From VRUE01 sp044867925 (GTDB taxonomy: Bacteria; Actinomycetota; Thermoleophilia; Solirubrobacterales; 70-9), in the NCBI GenBank assembly GCA_044867925.1, contig JBIOVV010000012.1, positions 1 to 25,590 on the forward strand: 25,590 nt of DNA, given 5' to 3'. The notes beneath the pieces are model-generated. The model was given only the letters and a program-made list of their open reading frames with translations, was not told the DNA's origin and did no database searches. This document shows positions 1 to 8,151 of the stretch, piece after piece (within the stretch, counting starts at the first letter, position 1; each line of letters begins with the position of its first letter). Position numbers and translations under genes: made by a program.

Positions 1-61
1 CCCGGCGCTAACCGTAACTCAATGCCCACGGGAAAAATCCCGCCAGGCGTAGAGAGCATAG

Positions 62-80
62 AGCGCAAATAGCGCTGTTT
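62..80 (+). terminator. small hairpin followed by GTTT, possible terminator of a gene left of the window
   Basis: AGCGC at 62-66 and GCGCT at 72-76 pair around an AAATA loop, and GTTT follows. A second small palindrome, CGGGA-AAAA-TCCCG, lies at 29-42. Both stems are short (5 bp) and the T-run is weak, so this is only a possible end of a rightward gene lying outside the window. The rest of 1-96 shows no gene. Confidence 0.25.
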
Positions 81-96
81 CCAGCCGGAACCGACA

Positions 97-118
97 AAGT
101 CCCCCTATTTTGGGACTT
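97..118 (-). terminator. hairpin overlapping the metH stop codon
   Basis: The arms AAGTCCC (97-103) and GGGACTT (112-118) are perfectly complementary around an 8-base loop. Read leftward, the stem begins inside the metH TAA stop (119-117) and is followed by TTTGTC. This fits a rho-independent terminator for the leftward gene group, though the T-tract is short. Confidence 0.45.
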
Positions 119-3100
119 ACCCGGTCAGCAACGTTCCGCCGCGCTCGGTGCCGGCGATGAGCTCGTCGGGTGCGACGTCCTCAGGGATGAATCCGGATTT
201 CATGCCGAAATAGACAGCCTGTGGATGGTGAGCCACGATCGCGACGGTCGATTGCTCGGGCATGACGGCATGGCCGTCGGACAAGGTCATGCCGACCGTT
301 TCGAGGTCCAGCAGGCGCCAGACCTTCGTGTGCTCGGATTGATCGGGACAGGCGGGGTAGCCCCACGAATAGCGCCGGCCCTGGTCGAGCGGGATGCCCA
401 GCTCCTGGCGAACTTGCGCATGCAGCCACTCCGCCAATCCCTCGGCCGCCTGCACGCCGAGCCCGTGGACGTAGAGCTGCTCGGCAAACTCACCCTGCTT
501 CTCCAGGCGCTCGATCAGCTCGGTTACCTGGGGGCCGACCGTTACTCCCTGCAGGGCGACCACATCGCGTTCGCCGGACTCGATGGGACGGAAAAAGTCG
601 GCCAGGCAAATTCGGTCGTGCTTCGGCTGGCGGGGGAAGGTCAGCCGCTCGATCTCGCGTCCCGAGTCCTCGGGATCGAAGACCACGAGCTCATTGCCAT
701 CCGCATTGCAGGGGAAGTAGCCAAGGCGGGCCCGTGGGTGCAGATAGTCCTGCTCTCGCCACATCCGCTCGAGGCGTGGGGCAAAGCCCTCCTCGTCTCC
801 GTTGCCCTCGATCAGCTCCTGCCAGGCCTCGCCCTTCACTCCGCGCCCCCCCCAGTGCAGCTTGAAGAGAACGTGACGATCCAGATACGGGAAGACGTCG
901 TCGAGGTCGATCTCGATCTCTCGCCCACCCCAGAAGGGCGGCTCGGGGATCGGCACGTCGGTCCGTGCGGAGGAGCGGACGCCGGCGTCGCTGGTCGGCG
1001 GTGAGTCGTCGACGACCACCGGCTTCTCGCGCAGCTCCCGGGCCTCGGCGCGAATGCGCTCGACCAGGGCGTCTCGCGCGGCCTGGTCGACCAGCGCGTC
1101 CATCGTGTCGAGGCCCTGGAATGCGTCCTTGCAGTAGAAGACGCCCGGCTCGTAGACCTCGTCGGACTCTTTGCCCTTGGGGTAGAGGGTGCGGCGGCCA
1201 AAGTCCCGGTTGATCGCGGCGCCACCGATCAGCACCGGGAACTCGAGCCCGCGCTGGTGCAGTTCCTGCACGCAGACCGGCATCTGCTTGGAGGTGGAGA
1301 CGAGCAGGGCGGAGAGCCCGATCGCGTCGGCCTCGTTCTCGACCGCGGCCTCGATGATCGTGTCGACCGGCACCTGCTTGCCGAGGTCGATCACCGTGTA
1401 GCCGTTGTTGGTCAGGATCGTGTTGACCAGCGACTTGCCGATGTCGTGCACGTCGCCGAAGACAGTGGCGATCACCACCTTGCCCTTGGTGTGACCGTCG
1501 ATCCGATCGAGGTAGTTCTCGAGCTGGGCGACGGCGCGCTTCATCACTTCGGCCGATTGCAGGACGAAGGGCAGGATCAGTTCGCCGGCACCGAACTTGT
1601 CGCCGACCTCCTTCATCGCCGGCAGCAGCACCTCGTTGAGGGTGGGAACGGCGCCGATCTTCTCCACCGAGCGGTCGATCCACTCCTCGACCCCGTCCTT
1701 CTTGCGGCGCAGGATGTGCCAGTGGAGGGCCTCCTCGGGCTCCATGCCCTCGGTCGGGTTGGCGGCTTCCTCCTCGGCCTCCTCGCCCTTCGACTCGAAA
1801 TGGGCGATGAAGAGCTCCAGCGCGTCGTCGCGCCGGTTGAAGACGAGGTCGTCGGTCAGCGCACGCTCCTCCTCGGATATCTCCGAATAGGGCGTGATGT
1901 GGTTCGGGTTGACCATCGCCAGGTCGAGCCCGGCCTCGACGCAGTGGTGGAGGAAGACCGAGTTGAGCACGGCGCGCGGCCGGGGCGAGACGCCGAAGGA
2001 GACGTTGGAGACGCCGAGCGACGTCTTCACGCCGGGGATCTCGGCCTTGATCCGGCGGATCCCCTCGATCGTCTCGACCGCCGAGGGCTTCCACTCGTCA
2101 TCGCCGGTGGTGAGGGTGAAGGTGAGCGCGTCGAAGATCAGCGCCTCGGGATCGAGGCCGTGCTCCTCGCAGGCGATGTCGCGCAGGCGCTTGGCGATCT
2201 CGACCTTGCGCTCGGCCGTCTTCGCCATCCCGACCTCGTCGATCGTCAGCGCGATCAGGGCCGCACCGTGCGCCTTTGCGAGCGGCACGACGGCGTCGGC
2301 CTTGTCGCGCCCCGCCTCGAGGTTGATCGAGTTGACGATCGCCCGTCCGGGGATCTGCTCCAGTGCCGCCTTCAGCACCTCCGGCTCGGTCGAGTCGACC
2401 TGGATCGGCGAGGGCTGGGTCAGCGAGATCCGCTTTGCCACTGCCGCCATCTGCTCGTCCTCGTCCTGGCGCTCGGTCAGGGCGACGCAGACGTCGAGCA
2501 CGTGGGCGCCGCCTTCGACCTGGTCTTCTGCGACCTGGACGAGGCCGTCGTAGTCGTCGGCCAGCAGCAGCTCCTTGGCCTTGCGCGAGCCCTGCGAGTT
2601 GACCCGCTCGCCGACCAGCGTTGGCCGCGGTTCCTGCACCAGTGGGGTGGAGGTCATCATCGAGGAGACCTCGATCGGCCCCGGCGCCGGGCGCTCGTCG
2701 GGTATGTGGCCCCCGACCCGCTCGCGGATCGCGGCGATGTGCTCCGGCGTCGTCCCGCAGCAGCCGCCGACGATGCCGACGCCGTAGCGCTCGACGAACT
2801 CGCCCAGCGTCGCCGCCAGCGGCCCCGGCTCTTCGGGGAAGATCGTCTCGCCGTCAGGCCCCTGCAGGGGCAGGCCGGCATTGGGGATGCAGTGCACGGG
2901 CAGCGGGCTGTTCTCGCCGAGGAAGCGGATCGCGTCGCGCATGTCCTCGGGCCCGGTCGAGCAGTTGAGCCCGATCACGTCGACGTCGAGCGCGGTCAGG
3001 GTCGTGAGCACAGCCTGGATGTCGGTCCCGAGCAGCATCTTGCCGCCCTGGGGGAGCAGCGAGACGCTGGTCTGGATCGGCAGTGCGCGCCCGGTTGCCG

Positions 3101-3635
3101 CGAACGCCTCGCGGGCGCCGAAGATCGCCGCCTTGACCTCGAGGATGTCCTGCGCCGTCTCGATGATGATCAGGTCGGCGCCGCCTTCCACCAGTCCCGT
3201 CGCCTGCTCGGCGAAGACCTCGACCAGCTTGCCGAAGGAGATGTCACCCAGGGTGGGGTCGGTCGAGGCGGGCAGGAACCCGGTCGGGCCGATCGAGCCG
3301 GCGACGAAGCGCTCCGGGCCGGCCGCCTTGCGGGCGATCTCGGCGGCCTTGGTGTTGATCTCCAGCGTGTGCTCGGCAAGCCCCCACTCTTCGAGCTTCA
3401 GCCGCGAGCCCTGGAAGCTGTCGGTCTCCACGACCTCGGCCCCCGCCTCGAGCATCGAGGCGTGAACCCCCTCGATCACGTCGGGGCGATTGAGCACCAG
3501 CGCCTCGTGGCACTTCCCCTCCAGTCCGCCGTAGTCCTCCTGGGTCAGCTCGAACTGCTCCAGGGTCGCGCCCATGCCGCCGTCGAAGACGACGACGCGT
3601 TCGCGAATTGCGGCTAGAAAGTCACGCTCGGCCAT
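117..3635 (-). CDS. metH: cobalamin-dependent methionine synthase (MetH)
   Basis: MetH transfers the methyl group of 5-methyltetrahydrofolate to homocysteine through methylcobalamin in the cytoplasm. The 1172 residues show the full family order. An N-terminal homocysteine-binding domain carries the zinc cysteines (GLNCSTGP near 221, GGCCGTTP near 288). The pterin-binding domain spans roughly 335-600, followed by the cobalamin cap (about 640-700). The cobalamin domain has DVHDIG near 727-732, whose His is the lower axial cobalt ligand. The C-terminal AdoMet reactivation domain contains RYSWGYPACPDQ near 1087. The length is close to the usual ~1200, so reductive reactivation should be intact. 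The ATG lies 36 bp after the aldehyde dehydrogenase stop, with no clear Shine-Dalgarno. It may be read through from that gene or from a promoter inside it. No cobalamin riboswitch is visible in this short gap. Confidence 0.97.
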   Translation of the reverse strand: MAERDFLAAIRERVVVFDGGMGATLEQFELTQEDYGGLEGKCHEALVLNRPDVIEGVHASMLEAGAEVVETDSFQGSRLKLEEWGLAEHTLEINTKAAEIARKAAGPERFVAGSIGPTGFLPASTDPTLGDISFGKLVEVFAEQATGLVEGGADLIIIETAQDILEVKAAIFGAREAFAATGRALPIQTSVSLLPQGGKMLLGTDIQAVLTTLTALDVDVIGLNCSTGPEDMRDAIRFLGENSPLPVHCIPNAGLPLQGPDGETIFPEEPGPLAATLGEFVERYGVGIVGGCCGTTPEHIAAIRERVGGHIPDERPAPGPIEVSSMMTSTPLVQEPRPTLVGERVNSQGSRKAKELLLADDYDGLVQVAEDQVEGGAHVLDVCVALTERQDEDEQMAAVAKRISLTQPSPIQVDSTEPEVLKAALEQIPGRAIVNSINLEAGRDKADAVVPLAKAHGAALIALTIDEVGMAKTAERKVEIAKRLRDIACEEHGLDPEALIFDALTFTLTTGDDEWKPSAVETIEGIRRIKAEIPGVKTSLGVSNVSFGVSPRPRAVLNSVFLHHCVEAGLDLAMVNPNHITPYSEISEEERALTDDLVFNRRDDALELFIAHFESKGEEAEEEAANPTEGMEPEEALHWHILRRKKDGVEEWIDRSVEKIGAVPTLNEVLLPAMKEVGDKFGAGELILPFVLQSAEVMKRAVAQLENYLDRIDGHTKGKVVIATVFGDVHDIGKSLVNTILTNNGYTVIDLGKQVPVDTIIEAAVENEADAIGLSALLVSTSKQMPVCVQELHQRGLEFPVLIGGAAINRDFGRRTLYPKGKESDEVYEPGVFYCKDAFQGLDTMDALVDQAARDALVERIRAEARELREKPVVVDDSPPTSDAGVRSSARTDVPIPEPPFWGGREIEIDLDDVFPYLDRHVLFKLHWGGRGVKGEAWQELIEGNGDEEGFAPRLERMWREQDYLHPRARLGYFPCNADGNELVVFDPEDSGREIERLTFPRQPKHDRICLADFFRPIESGERDVVALQGVTVGPQVTELIERLEKQGEFAEQLYVHGLGVQAAEGLAEWLHAQVRQELGIPLDQGRRYSWGYPACPDQSEHTKVWRLLDLETVGMTLSDGHAVMPEQSTVAIVAHHPQAVYFGMKSGFIPEDVAPDELIAGTERGGTLLTG

Positions 3636-3671
3636 CCAAAGAGGCTACCGAGGCGCGGAGTATTGCTCGGA

Positions 3672-5249
3672 TCAGCCGCGCAGCCCCAGGCGCCTGCGCC
3701 AGTCGCGGGCGCTGATCGCCTGGGAGAGGCGGTTGACGAGACCGCGTCGGGCCTTGGTGTACGGGTACCAGGACGGTTCCCGCTTGCCGGCGAAGCGGGT
3801 GATAACCAGCGACTCGCTGCGGCAGTACTTCTTGATCCCCGGCTCGCCGTGGCGGTAGCCGATTCCCGACTCCTTCCAGCCACCCATCGGCACGCCCATC
3901 GCGGCCATGTTGATGATCACGTCGTTGACGTTCACCGACCCCGCCTCGACCCGCCGCGCGACCCTCTCGGCCCTGTTCTTCTCGCCGAAGACGGAGGCGG
4001 CGAGCCCGTAGCGGCTGTCGTTGGCGAGCTCCAGCGCATGCTCGGAGTCGCGCACCTTCATCACCCCGACCACCGGGCCGAAGGTCTCGTCGCGCATCAC
4101 TTTCATCGAGTGATCGACGTCGACGAGGACCGTGGGCTCGAAGTAGTCGCCAGGGCCGTCGGCTTTCCTGCCGCCGGTCAAGGCGCGGGCGCCGTTGGCA
4201 AGCGCGTCGTTGACGTGGTCCTCGACGATTGCCGACTGGTTCGGAGAGGTCATCGCGCCGACGTCCTTTTCCGGCTTGCGGCCGTCGGCGCCCTGGCGCA
4301 GGCCGCCCACCTCTTTTGCCAGCTTGGCGACGAACTCGTCGTAGACGGGCTCCTCGACGTAGATCCGCTCGACCGAGATGCAGAGCTGACCGGAGTTCAC
4401 CATGCCGCCCCAGGCCGCGGCGTTGGCGGCGCGGTCGACGTCGGCGTCGGCGAGCACGATCATCGGGTCCTTGCCGCCGAGCTCGAGGCTGACCGGCGTC
4501 AGCGTCTCCGCCGCACGGGCCATCACCTTGCGGCCGGTTCGGTCGGAGCCCGTGAACTGGACGTAGTCGACGCTGTCGATCAGGGCGCCACCGGCCTCGC
4601 CGGTGCCGTGCACGCAGTCGAAGACGTCAGGTGCGCCGATCTCCTCCTTCCAGGCCTTGATCACTTCGATCAGGCTCAGCGGGGTGAACTCGGAAGGCTT
4701 GACGACGACCGCGGCGCCCGCCTGCAGGGCCGGGATCGAGTCGCCGAGGCCCATTGCCAGGGGAAAGTTCCAGGGGGAGATCACACCGACGACGGGATGG
4801 GGCCGGTAGCGAATCAGCAGCTTCTTCGAGGCGACCAGCGGCGAATGGGGACGGACCACTTCGTCGCCGATGAACTTCTCCGCCTTGGTCCCGTAGAAGT
4901 TGATCAGGTCGGTGACATAGCCGAGATCCATGAATATGTCGCCACGGACCTTGCCGGTTTCCGCCTGCATCGTGTCGGCGATCTGCTCGCCGTTGTCGAG
5001 GATCCAGTCGCGCAGCTTGCCGAGCCAGTGGTAGCGGCCCTCGATTCCGATCGCCTCCCACTCGGCCTGGTTGGCGCGGACACGAGCCACCGTGGCGGCA
5101 ATCGCCGCGGGCGTGTCGACCGGGATCGAGCCGACGGTCTCGCCGTTGGCAGGGTTGAGGACATCGATGCGACGGGCGGATGGCGAGCCGCTGCCCCCGT
5201 TTGAGCCGTTGACCGCCGTCGTGCTCGTCCCCACGGTGCCGCTCTCCAC
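3672..5249 (-). CDS. NAD(P)-dependent aldehyde dehydrogenase, succinate-semialdehyde dehydrogenase-like
   Basis: This 525-residue ALDH-superfamily enzyme oxidises an aldehyde to its acid. The N-terminus (NPANGETVGSIPVDTPAAI) and general form resemble succinate-semialdehyde dehydrogenases of the actinobacterial GabD2 type, but the substrate cannot be fixed from sequence. Visible hallmarks are the cofactor loop FTGSDRTGRKV, the general base Glu in LELGGKDP near 255, the catalytic Cys in NSGQLCIS near 289, and ETFGPV further on. A basic C-terminal tail of about 45 residues goes past the catalytic core. The GTG start is supported by a strong purine-rich ribosome site (GAGGAAGGGAG) about six bases upstream. 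An alternative leftward product of this frame is not supported. The gene follows the sugar dehydrogenase with an inverted repeat between them. Confidence 0.9.
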   Translation of the reverse strand: MESGTVGTSTTAVNGSNGGSGSPSARRIDVLNPANGETVGSIPVDTPAAIAATVARVRANQAEWEAIGIEGRYHWLGKLRDWILDNGEQIADTMQAETGKVRGDIFMDLGYVTDLINFYGTKAEKFIGDEVVRPHSPLVASKKLLIRYRPHPVVGVISPWNFPLAMGLGDSIPALQAGAAVVVKPSEFTPLSLIEVIKAWKEEIGAPDVFDCVHGTGEAGGALIDSVDYVQFTGSDRTGRKVMARAAETLTPVSLELGGKDPMIVLADADVDRAANAAAWGGMVNSGQLCISVERIYVEEPVYDEFVAKLAKEVGGLRQGADGRKPEKDVGAMTSPNQSAIVEDHVNDALANGARALTGGRKADGPGDYFEPTVLVDVDHSMKVMRDETFGPVVGVMKVRDSEHALELANDSRYGLAASVFGEKNRAERVARRVEAGSVNVNDVIINMAAMGVPMGGWKESGIGYRHGEPGIKKYCRSESLVITRFAGKREPSWYPYTKARRGLVNRLSQAISARDWRRRLGLRG

Positions 5250-5271
5250 TGGAACTCCCTTCCTCGACCCT

Positions 5272-5313
5272 TTGGCTGGTCAGCCAACTGTAGCCGCTAT
5301 CGGCTGACCAGCC
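5272..5313. promoter_or_regulatory. paired palindromes upstream of the aldehyde dehydrogenase, candidate operator or attenuator
   Basis: TTGGCTG-GT-CAGCCAA (5272-5287) is a 16-bp near-perfect dyad about 25 bp before the aldehyde dehydrogenase GTG. Its core GGCTGGTCAGCC (5274-5285) recurs as the exact reverse complement GGCTGACCAGCC at 5302-5313. The two cores can form a 12-bp stem around 16 bases that include the sugar dehydrogenase stop codon. The size and symmetry fit a dimeric repressor such as a TetR- or GntR-family protein. No U-run follows, so simple termination is less likely. Confidence 0.4.
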
Positions 5314-6496
5314 TGAAGACAGGCCCTTCCTGCGAGCAGACGTAGATGCGGCCGCGGCCGTCTTCGCCAAACGAGGTGGGGGAGGCGACGGTGAGGCCGG
5401 TTCTGCGATCGCTGCCGGCGCGGCGCAGATGGGGGGCGAGGCTGCGCAGGACGCCTGAGCAGTAGTCGGCGTAGAGGTAGCGCCCGCGCAGGGCAGCCGG
5501 TCCGCCCTTGCCGACCACGTAGCCGCCGATGATCGTGCAGGTGCCGCCGTCGCGATCGCGGCCGTAGGCCATGATCGGCGGGGTGGTGTTGCCGGGATCG
5601 GCGGTGTCGCCCTCTTCTTCGCTGTAGCGGCTGTCGCCCTCGAAGGCGTCCCAGCCGAAGTTGGCGCCGGAGGCGGCGGCGACGGTCGTGTAGTCGAGCT
5701 CCTCGAAACGGTTCTGGCCGACGTCGCCGATCGCGATGCGGGGCAGGCCGGCGCTGACCGTGTCAAAGGAGAAGCGAAAGGGGTTGCGCAGGCCGTAGGA
5801 GTAGATCTCGTCGCGACCCGGCTCGCCGACGAAGGGGTTGTCGGCGGGAACCGAGTAAGGCCGCCCGCCGCTCGCTCGCGGATCGATGCGCAGCAGCTTG
5901 CCGAGCAGGCTCTCCCTGTTCTGGGCGTTGTTGGGCGGATCGCCGGCGGCGCCGCCATCTCCCGTGCCGAGGTAGAGAAGGTCGTCGAGGAACTGCAGCT
6001 GGCCGCCATTGTGGTTGGCGTTGACCGGGTGCGCGATCTCGATCACCGTGCGGCGGCTGCCGGGGTCGGCCCTGGTCGCGCTCCTCCGCGTCAGCTCGTC
6101 GACGCGGATGTCGCCGGCGTTGTCCGTGTAGTAGACGTAGAAGCGGCCGCTCTGCCGGTAGTCGGGTGGAAAGGCGATCGAGAGCAGACCGCGCTCGCCG
6201 CCGGCCTCGACCTGGCCCCTGATGTCGAGGAAGGGCTTGCCGGCTCGCCGTCGGTTGCGCAGCACCTCGACCACGCCTTCCTGCTCGACCACGAAGAGGA
6301 GCTCGGGAAATCCAGGCGCCGAGGCCACGTACGTGGGGCTGTCGAAGTTGCCGATGCGCTGCAACGCCAGGCCGCGGCGCTTCGCCTTCGACTGCTCGGC
6401 GTCGTGCTGTTGCGCGGTGCCGCAGGCCGGCAGGGCAACCAGCGCGAGTGCCGATAGGACGATGCTCGATGTGGCGCGGCGCCTCACACGGATCAA
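5297..6496 (-). CDS. PQQ-dependent sugar dehydrogenase (glucose/sorbosone dehydrogenase family) lipoprotein
   Basis: The product (399 aa) belongs to the soluble glucose/sorbosone dehydrogenase beta-propeller family, which oxidises sugars or related alcohols outside the membrane, usually with PQQ. The N-terminus has an arginine-rich region, a hydrophobic segment and the lipobox LPAC (Cys 25), so it is probably a surface lipoprotein. Family signatures are NANHNGGQL with the catalytic-type His near 161, YLGTGDGG, LRIDP, SYGLRNPFRFSFD, GDVGQNRFEELDY and GANFGWDAFEG. Near the end, YLYADYCSG is typical. The reading frame opens at TTG 6496; GTG at 6487 (beginning MRRRATSS) is an equally good start. 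It lies 16 bp after the preceding lipoprotein. PQQ biosynthesis genes are not in this window, so cofactor use is inferred. Confidence 0.88.
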   Translation of the reverse strand: MIRVRRRATSSIVLSALALVALPACGTAQQHDAEQSKAKRRGLALQRIGNFDSPTYVASAPGFPELLFVVEQEGVVEVLRNRRRAGKPFLDIRGQVEAGGERGLLSIAFPPDYRQSGRFYVYYTDNAGDIRVDELTRRSATRADPGSRRTVIEIAHPVNANHNGGQLQFLDDLLYLGTGDGGAAGDPPNNAQNRESLLGKLLRIDPRASGGRPYSVPADNPFVGEPGRDEIYSYGLRNPFRFSFDTVSAGLPRIAIGDVGQNRFEELDYTTVAAASGANFGWDAFEGDSRYSEEEGDTADPGNTTPPIMAYGRDRDGGTCTIIGGYVVGKGGPAALRGRYLYADYCSGVLRSLAPHLRRAGSDRRTGLTVASPTSFGEDGRGRIYVCSQEGPVFRLVSR

Positions 6497-6512
6497 GCTA
6501 CCCGGCCGCGAC

Positions 6513-7175
6513 CTATTTCTTGTCGACGACTTCCCCGCGGTCGTTGACTTCGGTGTTGCGCTCGGCCGAGCTGATCTCCACCGCGAAGGAGCCGCCCGGC
6601 TTCAGGTCGCCTCCGGTCTCGGCTTTGGCCGCGCCGCTGAGGCCGGCGTCGATCGCATAGAGAAGCGTGTAGTGACCCGTCTTGACCGCGCTCACCTTCC
6701 AGACGAGGCTGGCTGTCGCGCCCTTCTTCAGCGACCCGAAATCGAAGGTCTTCGGGTTTGAGGTCCCGGCGCCTCCGGCAGCCGAGGAACCCTCGAATTT
6801 CGGATAGTGCTCGGCCAGCACCCAGACGGGCCGGTCGGGCTGGGCGAGTTCCGGCTGCTGGTCATGGATCCCGAAGGGAAGAGTCGAGCCCTCGCCCTCC
6901 TCGCCTTTGATCGAGATGTTCACCGTCAGCGCCGGGATCGTCTTGTCACCGGTGTTGCGCACGCCGAGCTTGAGCAGGTAGGTCTGGCCAAGTTGCTGCT
7001 CGGCGGGGAAGCTCGCGTCGGCAACCCGGACCCGGTATGTGCCTTCCGGCTCATTTGAGTCGGAGGACGACTCGCCGCCGCAGGCGGCGATCGCGAGGGC
7101 CAGCGTCGCGGCGAGCACGGCCGCGACCGCGGCGCGTAGGCGGTGTTGCGAGACCTGTGTTCCGTGCCCCCCCAA
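6513..7175 (-). CDS. small secreted lipoprotein, unknown function
   Basis: The convincing part of this frame is a type II signal peptide (basic QHRLR, hydrophobic AAVAAVLAATLALAI, lipobox AAC with Cys near 32) followed by about 190 extracytoplasmic residues. The mature part looks beta-rich. Phrases such as LKLGVRNTGDKTIPALTVNI and SLVWKVSAVKTGHYTLLYAI resemble CARDB/DUF11-type or other immunoglobulin-like domains. I do not recognise a specific function. The start is uncertain: TTG 7175 keeps the basic n-region, while GTG 7118 would remove it. There is no in-frame ATG, although one exists in another frame just upstream across a seven-G run. The frame stays open to 7820, but that upstream part is antisense to the permease gene and is rejected. 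Hydrophobic helices are absent from the mature part. Confidence 0.72.
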   Translation of the reverse strand: MGGHGTQVSQHRLRAAVAAVLAATLALAIAACGGESSSDSNEPEGTYRVRVADASFPAEQQLGQTYLLKLGVRNTGDKTIPALTVNISIKGEEGEGSTLPFGIHDQQPELAQPDRPVWVLAEHYPKFEGSSAAGGAGTSNPKTFDFGSLKKGATASLVWKVSAVKTGHYTLLYAIDAGLSGAAKAETGGDLKPGGSFAVEISSAERNTEVNDRGEVVDKK

Positions 7176-7218
7176 AGCGGCCGGAACATACCACGGGGTT
7201 TCGCCTGCTCCGGAGCGG

Positions 7219-7230
7219 GTTAGCGCTAAC
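7219..7230. promoter_or_regulatory. perfect 12-bp palindrome GTTAGCGCTAAC, LacI-family-like operator
   Basis: This perfect dyad with a central CG lies between the leftward lipoprotein and the rightward permease gene, about 48 bp before the permease start. A TAGACT hexamer follows at 7257-7262 and could be the -10 of the permease operon. Palindromes with a central CG and TTAGCGCTAA core are typical of LacI/GalR-family binding sites. No regulator gene is next to it, so the assignment is by pattern only. Confidence 0.4.
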
Positions 7231-7277
7231 TCAACAGAGGCCGCTGGCGCATCGCATAGACTCGCCCGAGGAGGAGG

Positions 7278-8087
7278 ATGATGGTCGGATCCGCGGTCAA
7301 CAGGGCATTTCTGCCCGCCAAGTCGCTGTTCGAACAGGTTGGGGACATGATGATCCTCACTGCTCGCACGCTTGTTTCCGCGGTCAAGCCTCCCTATCCC
7401 TACGGCGAGGAGTTCATCGGCCAGTTCCTCTTCGCCCTGCAGCTCTGCTGGTTCCCGCTCTTGATCTCGACCGTTGCCTTCGGCTTCGGGGCGCCGGGCC
7501 TGCAGGCCTCCAACTTCCTTTCCCTCTTCGGTGCCCTCGACCGGCTCGGCGGCTTCTTCGTCCTTGCCTCGATTCGTGAGTTTGCCCCCTTCGTCACCGC
7601 CGTCGTCGTCGCCGGCGTCGCCGGCACGGCGATCACCGCCGACCTCGGCGCCCGCAAGATCCGCGAGGAGCTCGACGCCCTGCAGGTGCTCGGCGTCGAC
7701 CCGATCAAGAACCTGGTCGTGCCGCGCTTCCTGGCGCTGATGCTGATCACCGGTCTGCTCGACATCTACGCCCTGGTCTTCGGCATCTCCGGCGGCATCG
7801 CCGCCGAGCTGCTCTACCACCAGTCGCTCGGCGGCTTCTTCGCCACCCTCTTCTCAAACGCCTCGGTCACCGATCTCTGGGGCTCGGTGATCAAGTGCAC
7901 GCTCTTCGGCGCGATCATCGCGGTCGTCTGCTCATACAAGGGGATGACCGCGTCCGGCGGCGCCGCCGGCGTCGGTCGCGCCGTCAACCAGGCGGTGGTG
8001 ATCGCCTTCATGGGCGTCTTCGCCTTCAACTACGCCTTCACCCAGACCCTGCTCGCCACCAACCCGGAGCTGCAGACGATCCGATGA
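7278..8087 (+). CDS. MlaE/YrbE-family ABC transporter permease (first copy)
   Basis: This 269-residue polytopic inner-membrane protein belongs to the MlaE (YrbE, DUF140) permease family, which pairs with MCE proteins to move lipids or sterols between membrane and envelope. The family motif is clear near residues 125-150 (ADLGARKIREELDALQVLGVDP), followed by the conserved LVVPRFLALMLITG helix. The end contains GMTASGGAAGVGRAVNQAVV, also conserved. About five hydrophobic segments are visible. The strong GAGGAGGA ribosome site directly precedes two ATGs (7278 and 7281); the second has better spacing. It starts a rightward set with a second permease and an ATPase, equivalent to the YrbEA-YrbEB pair of mycobacterial mce operons. 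Confidence 0.93.
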   Translation: MMVGSAVNRAFLPAKSLFEQVGDMMILTARTLVSAVKPPYPYGEEFIGQFLFALQLCWFPLLISTVAFGFGAPGLQASNFLSLFGALDRLGGFFVLASIREFAPFVTAVVVAGVAGTAITADLGARKIREELDALQVLGVDPIKNLVVPRFLALMLITGLLDIYALVFGISGGIAAELLYHQSLGGFFATLFSNASVTDLWGSVIKCTLFGAIIAVVCSYKGMTASGGAAGVGRAVNQAVVIAFMGVFAFNYAFTQTLLATNPELQTIR

Positions 8088-8151
8088 TCGCGGAGCGACC
8101 AAGCGTCCATCTCTGTCTCTTCGCGCCGGGAGCGAAGCGGAGTCGTTTGTC

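Noticed and set aside
225..3617. Several long open frames antisense or offset to metH (for example 691-2094, 225-1004, 1257-3617)
   Set aside because: They lack recognisable domains, are Arg/Gly- or Asp/Val-rich as expected of shadow frames in GC-rich DNA, and are covered by an unambiguous metH.
4627..6009. 460-codon minus-strand frame across the sugar and aldehyde dehydrogenases
   Set aside because: Out of frame with two well-supported enzymes; Pro/Arg/Ser-rich without domains.
8119..8137. CTTCGC/GCGAAG hairpin between the two MlaE permeases
   Set aside because: Six-base stem with a seven-base loop, common by chance in GC-rich DNA and without a T-run; noted only in the gene entry.
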